The notes under the pieces are model-generated. The model was given only the letters and a program-made list of their open reading frames with translations, was not told the origin of the DNA and did no database searches. Positions 25,084-33,456 of a DNA stretch of 64,000 bases are shown one piece after another; positions within the stretch are counted from its first letter, which is position 1; each line of letters opens with the position of its first letter. This DNA is from Treponema vincentii (GTDB lineage Bacteria; Spirochaetota; Spirochaetia; Treponematales; Treponemataceae). Where the stretch lies: assembly GCF_010365865.1 (NCBI RefSeq), contig NZ_CP048020.1:434001-498000 (forward strand). The letters run 5' to 3'. The translations under genes were made by a program, and so were the position numbers.

Positions 25084-25776
25084 ATGGGAAAGAAACTATA
25101 TACATTAGCAATTTTACTGATGGCACTTGCAGTGTCATTGTTTTCATGTGCGACCGGCAATAATATTGCAGTGCCGGATACGTCGTTGAGCGATACAAGA
25201 GAGCTTGCGGAACAAATCGTCAGGGAGTTAAATTACGTAAGAACAAACCCTCGGCGGTATGCAACGGAGGTATTGGAGCCGCGCCTTAAATACTTTGATG
25301 GCAATATGTATGACGAGCCGGGAAAAGTCCGGCTATTGACCCAAGAAGGCATTACGCCGTTACAGGAATGTATACGCGTATTAAAAGACACTGCTGTCGC
25401 GGAACCGTTAACCTTGGAAACAGGATTATGCCGTTCGGCGCAATGGCTTGCGAATGATCAGGCATACACCGGAGGGATGGGGCATACAGGGAGTGACGGT
25501 TCCGATCTTGTTACCCGAATCAATCGATATGGAACATGGGGAATTCTCTGCGGTGAAAACTGTGCGTATGGTAGTATTACGGCGCGGGACATTGTCGTAC
25601 AGCTTTTGATCGACGATGGAGTACCGAGTAGGGGACACAGGATTAATATCCTAAAACAGGAGTTTAAGAAGGTCGGTATTGGTTTTAACAAGACCGGAAA
25701 TGCACCTTACGGTGCCGTTACTGTAATGGATTTTGCGGGCAGTTATACGGGGATCTCTAAAAACTCCAGTTTTTAG
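25084..25776 (+). CDS. CAP/SCP-domain lipoprotein
   Basis: A 230-residue predicted lipoprotein: signal MGKKLYTLAILLMALAVSL ending in the lipobox FSC. The mature part is a CAP (cysteine-rich secretory protein/PR-1) domain, with NYVRTNPRRYATEVL, GGMGHTGSDGSDLVTRINRY, GENCAYG and RGHRINILKQEFKKVGIGF. Bacterial CAP proteins are extracytoplasmic and of mostly unknown function. The ATG at 25084 fits both the signal peptide and the promoter; the frame is open from 25039. The last residues (KNSSF) and stop codon are encoded inside a family A hairpin repeat, so the natural C-terminus may have been altered by it. Confidence 0.85.
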   Translation: MGKKLYTLAILLMALAVSLFSCATGNNIAVPDTSLSDTRELAEQIVRELNYVRTNPRRYATEVLEPRLKYFDGNMYDEPGKVRLLTQEGITPLQECIRVLKDTAVAEPLTLETGLCRSAQWLANDQAYTGGMGHTGSDGSDLVTRINRYGTWGILCGENCAYGSITARDIVVQLLIDDGVPSRGHRINILKQEFKKVGIGFNKTGNAPYGAVTVMDFAGSYTGISKNSSF

Positions 25777-25780
25777 GGAT
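25753..25780. repeat. Family A hairpin at the end of the CAP gene
   Basis: ATCTCTAAAAACT (25753-25765) pairs with AGTTTTTAGGGAT (25768-25780). The hairpin includes the last five sense codons and the stop of the upstream gene. Confidence 0.55.
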
Positions 25781-25831
25781 TCTTAAAAGCTCGTTTTGTT
25801 ACAATTCTGCTTCTTTTTTTATCGATACCTC

Positions 25832-25860
25832 TTTTATTTGTGACGTATTTACTGTATAAT
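25832..25860 (+). promoter_or_regulatory. Possible promoter of the SpoIIE phosphatase gene
   Basis: A consensus TATAAT at 25855-25860 with only a weak -35 (TTTTAT) 17 bases upstream, about 180 bases before the next gene. The remaining gap to 26040 shows no other structure I can name. Confidence 0.35.
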
Positions 25861-26040
25861 ACTCTTTATTCGTGCGGTTTAATACCTTCCGTTCATCGGC
25901 AATGCTCTGCGTTATAACAAGCGGTATTAAAGCCGACTGCAACCACCTTATGAAAATAACATACCTAGACGCTCTGCGCCGTGGTATGTTGTTTCAATAG
26001 AGAGTAGTAAAAACAACAAAGCATTTTACCAGGAGCGGGT

Positions 26041-28266
26041 ATGGAAACAGGTAAAAAGATATTTGGCAGCAAAAAAAAATATAGACCAACGGTAAATTTA
26101 TGGAGTAGTGTCCGTATAAAATTTATCGTTATTATTGTTACTATTTTGCTTGTTGTTATTATCAGTGTTGCCACAGCTCTCGCAATTGCCATTATCCGCC
26201 CTTATAAAGATTTACTTTCAAACAGCCTCTTGTTGCAAACAAAAATATTACTTGATAATCTTGAATTACGGGTTCAAACTCATTTTTCTAACCCCACTCA
26301 GGAGGATTTTGATCTTTTATTATTGAATCGGGTTACTTTCCCCGAAGCAAAATATGTTGTTGTCACAGGTAGAAGCACTCTTCCGGGACAGACGGGGCTT
26401 CACTACGTCCTTGCAACTGATTATCAAGATATCACTAAACTGATTAATACCCATCGATATATTCCCGGGGAATCACAGTTTTATCCTGAAGGAATTGAAG
26501 AAATCCTTCAAAAGCTGATGTATATTAATGATGAAGCCTCAACAATCGTTCAGCAACATATCGACTCGATTCAACTGCTCACAAATGAGATGGAAGGGTT
26601 GGATATACATCGCGATTCGTACATGCTCAAGCGCCAAACTGAAATCCAAGCAAATATCAGACATCTGGAAGCAAAGCTGCAATCTAATCTTTCGGCACTG
26701 GCCGATCAAGGTTTTGGTTCCTACCCTGATTATTCCATGCAGAATCTTTCAAAAAAACGGACAGAATATTTATTCTATGAACCGATTATCTATTATAACC
26801 CTGAAAAACCGAAGGAGTGTGTTCAAGGAATTGTATTTGTTGATATTTCGGTAGAGGGGCTTTTGGAAAAAATAAATGAACAGCAAAACCGATTAATTCA
26901 TATCATCGTCCAAATCTCATTGATAGTATTGATTGCGGGTATCTCTACTGCATGGTTCCTCAGTTCATTATTTGTACGGCCGCTCGGTTTGTTGGCGGCG
27001 CACGTCGCATTAATTCGCGATACCGAAGATAAAGAGAAGTTAGCTGGTAAGTCGGTTCAAGTTACCTCACGAGATGAATTTGGAATGTTGGGAACAACGA
27101 TTAACGATATGACTGAAAGATTGGCTGCCGCTGCTGCTATTTCTAAAGATTTAAAGGTTGGAAAAGAGATACAAAAGATGTTTATCCCGCTGGATCTTAG
27201 TTCCTCCGGCAGGAAGCTGACAACTGGCAGTCATCGTGACATTTATTCTGAATTTTTCGGTTATTACGAAGGCGCCCACGGTGTTTCAGGTGATTATTTT
27301 GATTATAGAAAATTGGATGCCTTCCACTATGCCGTTATAAAGTGCGATGTTGCAGGGAAAGGGGTTCCTGCTGCCCTTATTATGGTAGAAGTAGCGACTT
27401 TATTCCAAAATTATTTTCAAAATTGGAGCTATAAACGAGACGGCTATAATCTCAGCGATATTGTTATGCGGATTAATGACGTTATCGAATCGCATGGGTT
27501 TGTGGGGCGTTTCGCTGCATTTAGTCTTTGTATTATCAATATGCGTGTTGGCGATGCTTATTTCTGTAATGCAGGTGATAATATCGTTCATATCTACGAC
27601 AAACAGGCACGGCGCTTGAAAAGCTATACGTTGCGTTCAGGGTCGGCTGCCGGAGCATTCTCTTCGGAAATGATAAATCTTAACGGTGGGTATCCCGTAG
27701 AGAAAATACACCTGAATTGTGGGGATATACTGTTTCTTTATACTGACGGTATTGAAGAGTCCAAACGCAAGCTTCGTATCCCGCTTTCGAAGCCGAAAGA
27801 CGGTGCCGATGCTATATTATCGGAGGATAATGGTGACAACAATCATCTGATAGGTACCGACAGTGAAACATTAGGAAAAGATAGGGTCGAAGCGATTATT
27901 GAAGCGGTTTTTGCTCGAAAAAAGTTTACGCTCAAAAAACGGCAGAGCGATCATATTTATGAGCAGATGGACTTTGATTTCTCTTCGTGTAACGGGACGA
28001 TTGAGGATGCTGTTCTGGCGCTTATTTCAGTTGAGAAAGTCTTTAGAATGTATAAAGACAGTTCCGCGCAATCTTTTGATTGCGTCCAAGTAGATAAAAA
28101 AATCGATGCGTTCTTGAGTAAGTGCTTTCTGCAGTATGATATTTACTGTTACGATAAGGAGCCTCATCCTATTTACGATGAATATTTTTACTACAAACAA
28201 ATAAAAGAAGATATTCAATACGATGATTTGACCATTCTTGGTATTGCACGCAGGGTACCCGTTTAA
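26041..28266 (+). CDS. Membrane sensor with SpoIIE-type PP2C phosphatase
   Basis: A 741-residue membrane protein. Two membrane helices (about residues 24-50 and 285-310) flank a roughly 230-residue outer sensor region; a HAMP domain follows (about 305-360), then a PP2C/SpoIIE serine phosphatase (GDYFDYRKLD, CDVAGKGVPAALIMVEVATL, FLYTDGIEESKR). This is the RsbU/RsbP plan, in which an external signal leads to dephosphorylation of an anti-sigma-factor antagonist. A likely partner class, an RsbW-like ATPase, is encoded at 46.7 kb. AGGAGC lies six bases before the ATG. The input signal cannot be read from the sequence. Confidence 0.87.
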   Translation: METGKKIFGSKKKYRPTVNLWSSVRIKFIVIIVTILLVVIISVATALAIAIIRPYKDLLSNSLLLQTKILLDNLELRVQTHFSNPTQEDFDLLLLNRVTFPEAKYVVVTGRSTLPGQTGLHYVLATDYQDITKLINTHRYIPGESQFYPEGIEEILQKLMYINDEASTIVQQHIDSIQLLTNEMEGLDIHRDSYMLKRQTEIQANIRHLEAKLQSNLSALADQGFGSYPDYSMQNLSKKRTEYLFYEPIIYYNPEKPKECVQGIVFVDISVEGLLEKINEQQNRLIHIIVQISLIVLIAGISTAWFLSSLFVRPLGLLAAHVALIRDTEDKEKLAGKSVQVTSRDEFGMLGTTINDMTERLAAAAAISKDLKVGKEIQKMFIPLDLSSSGRKLTTGSHRDIYSEFFGYYEGAHGVSGDYFDYRKLDAFHYAVIKCDVAGKGVPAALIMVEVATLFQNYFQNWSYKRDGYNLSDIVMRINDVIESHGFVGRFAAFSLCIINMRVGDAYFCNAGDNIVHIYDKQARRLKSYTLRSGSAAGAFSSEMINLNGGYPVEKIHLNCGDILFLYTDGIEESKRKLRIPLSKPKDGADAILSEDNGDNNHLIGTDSETLGKDRVEAIIEAVFARKKFTLKKRQSDHIYEQMDFDFSSCNGTIEDAVLALISVEKVFRMYKDSSAQSFDCVQVDKKIDAFLSKCFLQYDIYCYDKEPHPIYDEYFYYKQIKEDIQYDDLTILGIARRVPV

Positions 28267-28319
28267 ACGCCTGTTACAGGGCTGTGTATAAGTTTTATAT
28301 GAATATTGTCAGCTCTTAC

Positions 28320-28348
28320 TTGACATTTTTCCAATTGTGTTTTATTTT
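28320..28348 (+). promoter_or_regulatory. Promoter of initiator tRNA
   Basis: TTGACA (28320-28325), 17-base spacer, TATTTT (28343-28348), 13 bases before the first base of the tRNA. Confidence 0.6.
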
Positions 28349-28361
28349 ATACCAAGTACAT

Positions 28362-28434
28362 CGCAGGGTAGAGCAGTTGGCAGCTCGTCGGGCTCATAAC
28401 CCGGAAGTCGTAGGTTCAAGTCCTACCCCTGCTA
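28362..28434 (+). tRNA. tRNA-fMet (CAU), initiator
   Basis: Seventy-three bases fold as a cloverleaf with anticodon CAT. Initiator features are present: position 1 (C) does not pair with position 72 (T), and the anticodon stem has the three G-C pairs of CGGGCTCATAACCCG. CCA is not encoded. Confidence 0.92.
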
Positions 28435-28440
28435 AGTTTA

Positions 28441-28479
28441 AAAAAAAGGCATCCTTCTTTTGGGGATGTCTTTTTTTTT
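28441..28479 (+). terminator. Rho-independent terminator after tRNA-fMet
   Basis: AGGCATCC (28447-28454) pairs with GGATGTCT (28464-28471), followed by a run of T; a run of A precedes the stem, so it may work in both directions. It lies just before the dps ribosome site. Confidence 0.8.
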
Positions 28480-28496
28480 AATCAGGAGGTAAGATT

Positions 28497-28931
28497 ATGG
28501 CTATTGTTGAACGTTTGGCAAAGCATGTTGCTGATTTTGGTGTTTTGTATACGAAAATACACAATTATCACTGGCATGTCGGTGGACTTAACTTTTTGGT
28601 TATTCATCAAATGACTGATGGTTATTATGAAGATGTTGCAGATAGCTACGACTCTCTTGCTGAACGTATCTTGCAGTTGGGCGGCACCGCTCCTGCTTCG
28701 TTGAAGGAATATTTGGCTCTGACCAGTATAAAAGAGGAGACAAAAAAATCTTTTACAGCAAAAGAAGTTATTACCGGCATCAAAACCGATTTTGAATACT
28801 TAGTGGCTGAATTGCACGAAACCCGTAAGGCAGCTGCCGATTCGAATGATGCTGCTACCGATTCTCTTTTAACTGACATAATTGCCGGTCTCGAAAAGAA
28901 AATCTGGATGCTAAACGCCGCCCTTAAATAA
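28497..28931 (+). CDS. dps: Dps-family ferritin-like protein (TpF1-like)
   Basis: A 144-residue Dps/bacterioferritin-type protein that oxidises and stores iron in a 12-subunit shell and protects against peroxide; the Treponema pallidum homologue is the antigen TpF1. The ferroxidase ligands are visible in NYHWHVGG and in HQMTDGYYEDVADSYDSLAE. GGAGG lies eight bases before the ATG. Only 17 bases separate it from the tRNA-fMet terminator, so either it has a promoter within the tRNA gene or it is read through from it. A strong terminator follows. Confidence 0.92.
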   Translation: MAIVERLAKHVADFGVLYTKIHNYHWHVGGLNFLVIHQMTDGYYEDVADSYDSLAERILQLGGTAPASLKEYLALTSIKEETKKSFTAKEVITGIKTDFEYLVAELHETRKAAADSNDAATDSLLTDIIAGLEKKIWMLNAALK

Positions 28932-28950
28932 CGTTTTTGATATTTTTTTC

Positions 28951-28992
28951 AATGCGCGAGATTTTGTGTAAAATTTCGCGCATTTTTTTTAT
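28951..28992 (+). terminator. Terminator after dps
   Basis: AATGCGCGAGATTTT (28951-28965) pairs with AAAATTTCGCGCATT (28970-28984), followed by eight T. It shares its core with the hairpin after fabF. Confidence 0.8.
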
Positions 28993-29002
28993 CTCAGAGG
29001 AA

Positions 29003-29128
29003 GGACAAAATGCATCAGGCTAAGTAGATAAAATGGCGGAAAAATTGATGCTATCCTTGACAGTTCTGGCCAAATAGCATCAATTTTTCCGCGGGGTTCT
29101 TAAAAACCGGCCTGATGCGTTTTGCCCC
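29003..29128. repeat. Family B nested palindrome, copy 2
   Basis: Outer arms GGACAAAATGCATCAGGC (29003-29020) and GCCTGATGCGTTTTGCCC (29111-29128) pair with two non-Watson-Crick positions. The inner arms GCGGAAAAATTGATGCTAT (29036-29054) and 29074-29092 pair perfectly over 19 bp. It lies between the dps terminator and the rpmH promoter. Confidence 0.7.
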
Positions 29129-29140
29129 AAAGCGATAGAT

Positions 29141-29169
29141 TGACTTTTTTATAGTGCTATAGTATAGTC
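29141..29169 (+). promoter_or_regulatory. Promoter of the rpmH operon
   Basis: TTGACT (29141-29146), 17-base spacer, TATAGT (29164-29169). It lies about 250 bases before rpmH, so the transcript would have a long leader containing the family C hairpins. Confidence 0.75.
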
Positions 29170-29190
29170 CTCTGTCTAGTATATTGAGGA

Positions 29191-29331
29191 AGGTTTATTT
29201 TCAGCCGCTAAAGATAGCGTGGCTGAAAAACACGGCGAGTTCGCTTTCGCGAACGTCGCTTATTGACGTATGCGCGTTCCGCGCATCAATGCAACAATCT
29301 CCAAAATTGATATTTTGTTCGGTCGTTGCAT
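29191..29331 (+). repeat. Family C multi-hairpin element in the rpmH leader
   Basis: Four hairpins in order: h1 TTTTCAGCC/GGCTGAAAA (29199-29207/29222-29230); h2 GCGA-GTTCGC/GCGAAC-G-TCGC (29236-29260) with a bulged G; h3 ATGCGCG/CGCGCAT (29271-29277/29281-29287) preceded by ACGT; h4 TGCAAC/GTTGCA (29291-29296/29326-29331) with inner CAAAAT/ATTTTG. This matches the element at 16.0 kb hairpin by hairpin. Here it would be transcribed as part of the rpmH 5' leader. Confidence 0.7.
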
Positions 29332-29419
29332 TTTAAGGAAATTTTGCTTTCCTCGCTATCCCAAGATCTTTTAGGCGGGTAATGCGCCTGATAATTATAT
29401 ATAGAAGGAGTCTAGTTTT

Positions 29420-29575
29420 ATGAAACGGACATTTCAACCGAGCAGAACAAAACGCTTGCGCCGTCATGGATTTCGTGCGCGTATGGCAACACGCGGAGGA
29501 CGTGCAGTTTTAAAGAGTCGCCGTGCAAAGGGGCGTTATAAGCTTTCCGTATCCGACGAAAAAAAGAGTTACTAA
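29420..29575 (+). CDS. rpmH: 50S ribosomal protein L34
   Basis: A 51-residue, very basic protein with the L34 signature [18 protein letters not shown] and [27 protein letters not shown] lies nine bases before the ATG. It heads the conserved rpmH-rnpA-yidD-yidC-jag cluster, usually found near the replication origin in many bacteria, although no dnaA or origin is visible here. It is slightly longer than the common 44-46 residues, with a short acidic and lysine tail (SVSDEKKSY). Confidence 0.95.
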   Translation: MKRTFQPSRTKRLRRHGFRARMATRGGRAVLKSRRAKGRYKLSVSDEKKSY

Positions 29576-29586
29576 GAGTTTAACAC

Positions 29587-29973
29587 ATGGAACGCTCTTG
29601 TTTGCCTAAAGAAGAGCGTCTTTGCGGCGCCGCGCGGATACGGACTTTGTTTAAAATAGGTCTCCGCTATAGCTGCGACGGCGCAAAGTTGTTCGTTTTA
29701 CCGAATAAATTACCATACAATCGTTTTGTTTGTACATTTAAACGACATTACGGTTCCGCCGTACAAAGAAATAAGGCTCGTCGTTTATCTAGGGAAGTAT
29801 ACCGTCAAATGAAATCCCAGCTTGTAATAGGAAAGGATATTATTTTGCTTATATTCCCCGGTGGCGATACTTTTTCTATACGGACAACGCAACTACAGTG
29901 TTTGTTTAAAAAAGCGGATATGTTTTCTATTCGATCTCAACAATATGAAACACAATTATCTGAAAAAGATTGA
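29587..29973 (+). CDS. rnpA: Ribonuclease P protein component
   Basis: The protein subunit that assists the RNA of RNase P in trimming tRNA 5' leaders. The 128-residue product has the [18 protein letters not shown] region and the RNR signature in [18 protein letters not shown]. It begins eleven bases after rpmH with no ribosome site of its own, so translational coupling is likely. Its end overlaps yidD by 29 bases. Confidence 0.92.
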   Translation: MERSCLPKEERLCGAARIRTLFKIGLRYSCDGAKLFVLPNKLPYNRFVCTFKRHYGSAVQRNKARRLSREVYRQMKSQLVIGKDIILLIFPGGDTFSIRTTQLQCLFKKADMFSIRSQQYETQLSEKD

Positions 29974-30190
29974 GCGTTTTTTTACGTTTTTGTTATGCGC
30001 GGGGGTAAAGGTGTACCAAAAGTGTATTTCTCCCTTATTCCCGCCTTGTTGCAGGTATTATCCCACCTGTTCTCATTACGCCCTTGAAAGCCTGACAAAA
30101 TATGGGCCGGTTAAGGGAGGGTATTTAGCGGTAAGACGAATTCTGAGATGTCATCCTTTTCACAAGGGAGGGTATGACCCCGTTCCCTAG
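29945..30190 (+). CDS. yidD: Membrane protein insertion efficiency factor YidD
   Basis: An 81-residue YidD protein assisting YidC-dependent membrane insertion. The family core is complete: [47 protein letters not shown]. The ATG at 29945 lies inside rnpA in a different frame; the frame is open further upstream, but the family begins here. It sits in the usual position between rnpA and yidC. Confidence 0.92.
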   Translation: MKHNYLKKIERFFTFLLCAGVKVYQKCISPLFPPCCRYYPTCSHYALESLTKYGPVKGGYLAVRRILRCHPFHKGGYDPVP

Positions 30191-30201
30191 GAGATTCGTT
30201 T

Positions 30202-31962
30202 ATGAATAAAAATACAGTTATTGCAATGGTGCTTTCCGGTCTTGTCATTGCAGCTGCGATGTTTGTGCAATACAAATTTTTTCCCCCTGCCCCCGTACAG
30301 CAACAGCCGTCTACCACCGCCTCTGTAACGGAGCAACAGGCAGCAGTCCCGCAAAATACTTTCGTAGCGGAAAATATGCCTGCCGATTCAGCTGTGCTGG
30401 AAGTCCCTGATGAAACTGTTATCGGTGAACAAATCGTTACGATTAAAACCAATGTTGCAGAAATTACGTTTACAAATCGGGGCGGCGATATCATTTCGTA
30501 TAAGTTGTTGGAACACAATAATTCCAAGGGTGATTCCCATGTAGAAATGGTAAAAAACCTAACCGATCGGAATAGAGCGTTTTCGATTGCGCTTGGCGGT
30601 GCTCAAGCTCCCGCTTTAAATCAATTCTTTAATGTCAAAGAAGAAACGGTAAACGGAAAGCAGACTGTCGGCTTTTTTAAGACAATTTCGATAAAAAACC
30701 AAGACGGTTCCATATCTTCGTTTACACTTGCAAAAAGATATACCTTTCTGCCTGATGATTATATGTTCGAACTTGCCGTTACGGTCAGCGGCGATGCCGA
30801 TATGAAGGGGTTGAATTTTGATAATGCGGGGTATACATTGCGGACAATGCCGCAAATCGGTCCTGATTGGGATGTAAAGGCGGATCGCTACGAGTATCGT
30901 AACTTTTTTGCGTATATAGACGGGAAGAAAAAAGATGCTACATTAAAAGCCAATCAGACTAAGTTGATTACGGATTCCGTTCCATGGGCAGGCATTTCGG
31001 GAAAATACTTTAGCCTTATCGTTATTCCCTCAACCCCTGCGCAGCAGATCCTGTATTCTGCCGCGCAGCCTAACGCAGATAGGGTACAAGACGGGCAATT
31101 GTTTTTTTTGCGCCCTGTTATTACCGGTAATAAGGTAACCGATGTGTACCGTATCTACCTCGGCCCGTGTTCTGAAAATATTTTAAGCACTTATAATATT
31201 CCGTCAAAAAACAATTACAATTATGACAATCTGCGTATTGATACGGTTGCTGTTTCAAGCGGTATTTGGCGTCCGCTTGAAGTGTTGCTTAAATGGTTAT
31301 TACAATTCTTCTATAAACTTATCCCGAACTGGGGTGTTTCGATTATTCTTGTAACGATTTTGATCAAGGTTATCTTTTTCCCGCTTACTAAGAAGAGCTC
31401 GGAATCAACGCAGCAGATGCAGAAAATGCAGCCAAAGATTAAAGAGTTGCAGGAAAAATATAAAGGCAAGCCTCAAAAGCTGAATGAGGAAATGGCAAAG
31501 CTTTATAAAGAAGCCGGTTACAATCCGCTCTCGGGTTGTCTACCGCTATTGATCCAATTGCCGATATTATTTGCGATGTACCGTCTGTTTAATAACTATT
31601 TTGAATTCCGCGGCGCTATGTTTATTCCCCATTGGATACCGGACTTATCTATCGGTGACAGTGTCTTGCAGTTCCCCAGTCCTATTCCCTTCCTCGGATG
31701 GACGGATCTGCGTATCTTGCCGATTGTCTATGTGATTTCGCAGATGGTCTTCGGAAAAATAACGCAGACACCGACAAACGATCAGCAACAAAACAGCACA
31801 ATGAAAATTATGATGTATGGTATGCCGTTGTTCTTCTTCTTTATGTTCTATAATGCGCCGTCAGGGTTGCTACTCTACTGGACATGCACGAACTTCTTAA
31901 TGCTTGTTCAGCAGATGATCATTAAGGCAATGATGAAGCAGAAAAAGGAGGTTCGGAAATGA
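30202..31962 (+). CDS. yidC: Membrane protein insertase YidC
   Basis: A 586-residue inner-membrane insertase acting with or without SecYEG. The N-terminus has one membrane helix (residues 5-25), followed by the large periplasmic beta domain typical of diderm YidC, then the five-helix core (about 350-575) with KIIFFPLTKKSSESTQQMQ-type coiled loop, PLLIQLPILFAMYRLF and the C-terminal YWTCTNFLMLVQQ. A TAGGAGA ribosome site precedes the ATG. Its stop overlaps the start of jag by four bases. Confidence 0.95.
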   Translation: MNKNTVIAMVLSGLVIAAAMFVQYKFFPPAPVQQQPSTTASVTEQQAAVPQNTFVAENMPADSAVLEVPDETVIGEQIVTIKTNVAEITFTNRGGDIISYKLLEHNNSKGDSHVEMVKNLTDRNRAFSIALGGAQAPALNQFFNVKEETVNGKQTVGFFKTISIKNQDGSISSFTLAKRYTFLPDDYMFELAVTVSGDADMKGLNFDNAGYTLRTMPQIGPDWDVKADRYEYRNFFAYIDGKKKDATLKANQTKLITDSVPWAGISGKYFSLIVIPSTPAQQILYSAAQPNADRVQDGQLFFLRPVITGNKVTDVYRIYLGPCSENILSTYNIPSKNNYNYDNLRIDTVAVSSGIWRPLEVLLKWLLQFFYKLIPNWGVSIILVTILIKVIFFPLTKKSSESTQQMQKMQPKIKELQEKYKGKPQKLNEEMAKLYKEAGYNPLSGCLPLLIQLPILFAMYRLFNNYFEFRGAMFIPHWIPDLSIGDSVLQFPSPIPFLGWTDLRILPIVYVISQMVFGKITQTPTNDQQQNSTMKIMMYGMPLFFFFMFYNAPSGLLLYWTCTNFLMLVQQMIIKAMMKQKKEVRK

Positions 31963-32639
31963 TTTATGAATTTGAAGGAAAAACCGAACGTGATGCTATA
32001 GATAAGGCAATTGCCGAGCTCGGTGTAGAGTCTGATCAATTTGATGTGGAAATTGTTGAAATTCAGAAAAATTCACTTTTCAAGAAGGGGTATGCTAAAA
32101 TCCGTGTACATATTGACGATAAAGCGACCGTAGAGAGACCAACTAGCGACACTCCCCTTCAATCTGGACCCGGTCGAGAGGCTGCTACGGATAAAGAGGC
32201 TGATTTGGTGAAATTTATCGGTGAACTCATTCATGCGATGGGGTATACCGCAAATATCGAAATCCTTTCACATGAAGAACACAAATTGCTTGTGCGGCTT
32301 TCTTCTGAGGATTCTGCGATTTTAATCGGTAAGAAAGGGAAGAATTTGGATGCGCTCCAGCTGATCGCTAATGTGTATGCCGGTAAAATCGGAATTTCGG
32401 AACGGATTATGCTCGATTGCGAAAACTATCGGCTCCGTCGTGAAGAATCGCTGGTTCGACTTGCTTATACCACTGCCGATCAGGTTGTAACAACGAAGAC
32501 TTCGGTCTTGCTTGAGCCAATGAACCCCTATGAACGTAGACTTATCCACAGCACACTTGCCGACATTCGGGATGTCGATACGAAGAGCGAAGGTGAGGGC
32601 TTATACAAACAAGTGCGTGTGCTGTATAAAGGGCTATAG
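31959..32639 (+). CDS. jag: Jag/KhpB RNA-binding protein
   Basis: A 226-residue protein with an N-terminal Jag_N domain (YEFEGKTERDAIDKAIAELG), a KH domain (LIGKKGKNLDALQLIANV, residues about 115-160) and an R3H domain (MNPYERRLIHSTLADI). Known relatives bind RNA and affect cell division and small-RNA function. It overlaps yidC by four bases and is followed three bases later by a secreted protein gene, so all probably share a transcript. Confidence 0.92.
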   Translation: MIYEFEGKTERDAIDKAIAELGVESDQFDVEIVEIQKNSLFKKGYAKIRVHIDDKATVERPTSDTPLQSGPGREAATDKEADLVKFIGELIHAMGYTANIEILSHEEHKLLVRLSSEDSAILIGKKGKNLDALQLIANVYAGKIGISERIMLDCENYRLRREESLVRLAYTTADQVVTTKTSVLLEPMNPYERRLIHSTLADIRDVDTKSEGEGLYKQVRVLYKGL

Positions 32640-32642
32640 CGG

Positions 32643-33446
32643 ATGAGGCGTTGTCTTATTCTTCTTACCCTTTTAACAGCCGGTTCTCTTTTTGCACAGG
32701 ATATCGGCAATGTACCCGATTCGGTGATTTCTGTGCTGGATTCGTTTTTATCCGCTGAGCAGCGGATAGAATTACTTAAGCAAGGACATCTTTTCCGGTC
32801 GGTGTATAATAAAGAGAACGCTGTACCGCGGCTTGCGCCGCTTTTCGCCGTGCCGCAAACATTTTCGGAAAACTGGAACAAGGGTAATCCTACTTTTTTG
32901 ATAGAAGCGTTGTATGTGCATAAAAAGACGCAAGGCAATACAAAAGACATAGAGAAAATCTCCCGCATTCTCCGCTCTGTTTCAAAGCTGGAAGGATTGC
33001 AATATTATTCGAGCAGCCGCAAGGAAATGCGGACACTCTACGAGGCGTCGTATGTTATTGACGACCCTAAAACACAAGGACGGATTGCTGATCCTGTTGA
33101 CAATCCTGCAGCGGATTTTTCGGTCTATGTACTGCAAAAGGATTTAACCTTCGATAAAAATATTTATCGTTACCGTTTCTGTTCTGATGCCGATTCTGCC
33201 GGTTTTATGTCTACAAATATCGATGTCTTAAAGTATTCGATATTTAAAGCAATGAAACCTGAAAATTTAGAAGTATCGATTGCAGTAACCGACCTTGGCG
33301 AATATCTACTGGTACATATGCTGACGCGTGCCGATTTTACTGCGCCTTCCATTTTTAGGGAGCGGGTACAGAATTCGTTTAGAACACGGGGAGAAGCGAT
33401 TTATAATTGGTTTATTGCGCAATATGAAGACGGGGTAGCACTTTGA
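32643..33446 (+). CDS. Secreted protein of unknown function (DUF6675-like)
   Basis: A 267-residue exported protein: signal peptide MRRCLILLTLLTAGSLFAQ, then a mature domain with IEKISRILRSVSKLEGLQYY and SSRKEMRTLYE. I associate this pattern with DUF6675, a family seen in treponemes, but only from memory. It lies three bases after jag and eleven bases before the secreted isomerase gene, so it may belong to the cell-envelope/export transcript. No catalytic motif is evident. Confidence 0.65.
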   Translation: MRRCLILLTLLTAGSLFAQDIGNVPDSVISVLDSFLSAEQRIELLKQGHLFRSVYNKENAVPRLAPLFAVPQTFSENWNKGNPTFLIEALYVHKKTQGNTKDIEKISRILRSVSKLEGLQYYSSSRKEMRTLYEASYVIDDPKTQGRIADPVDNPAADFSVYVLQKDLTFDKNIYRYRFCSDADSAGFMSTNIDVLKYSIFKAMKPENLEVSIAVTDLGEYLLVHMLTRADFTAPSIFRERVQNSFRTRGEAIYNWFIAQYEDGVAL

Positions 33447-33456
33447 TGGAGGAACT

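Noticed and set aside
28284-28481. 65-codon ORF
   Set aside because: It crosses tRNA-fMet and its terminator, so it is not a gene.
29003-29128. TTGACA in the loop of the family B palindrome as a promoter
   Set aside because: No -10 box at a suitable distance; the promoter at 29141-29169 is far better.
29100-29420. Replication origin near rpmH
   Set aside because: No dnaA, dnaN or cluster of DnaA boxes is visible, so proximity to rpmH alone is not enough.
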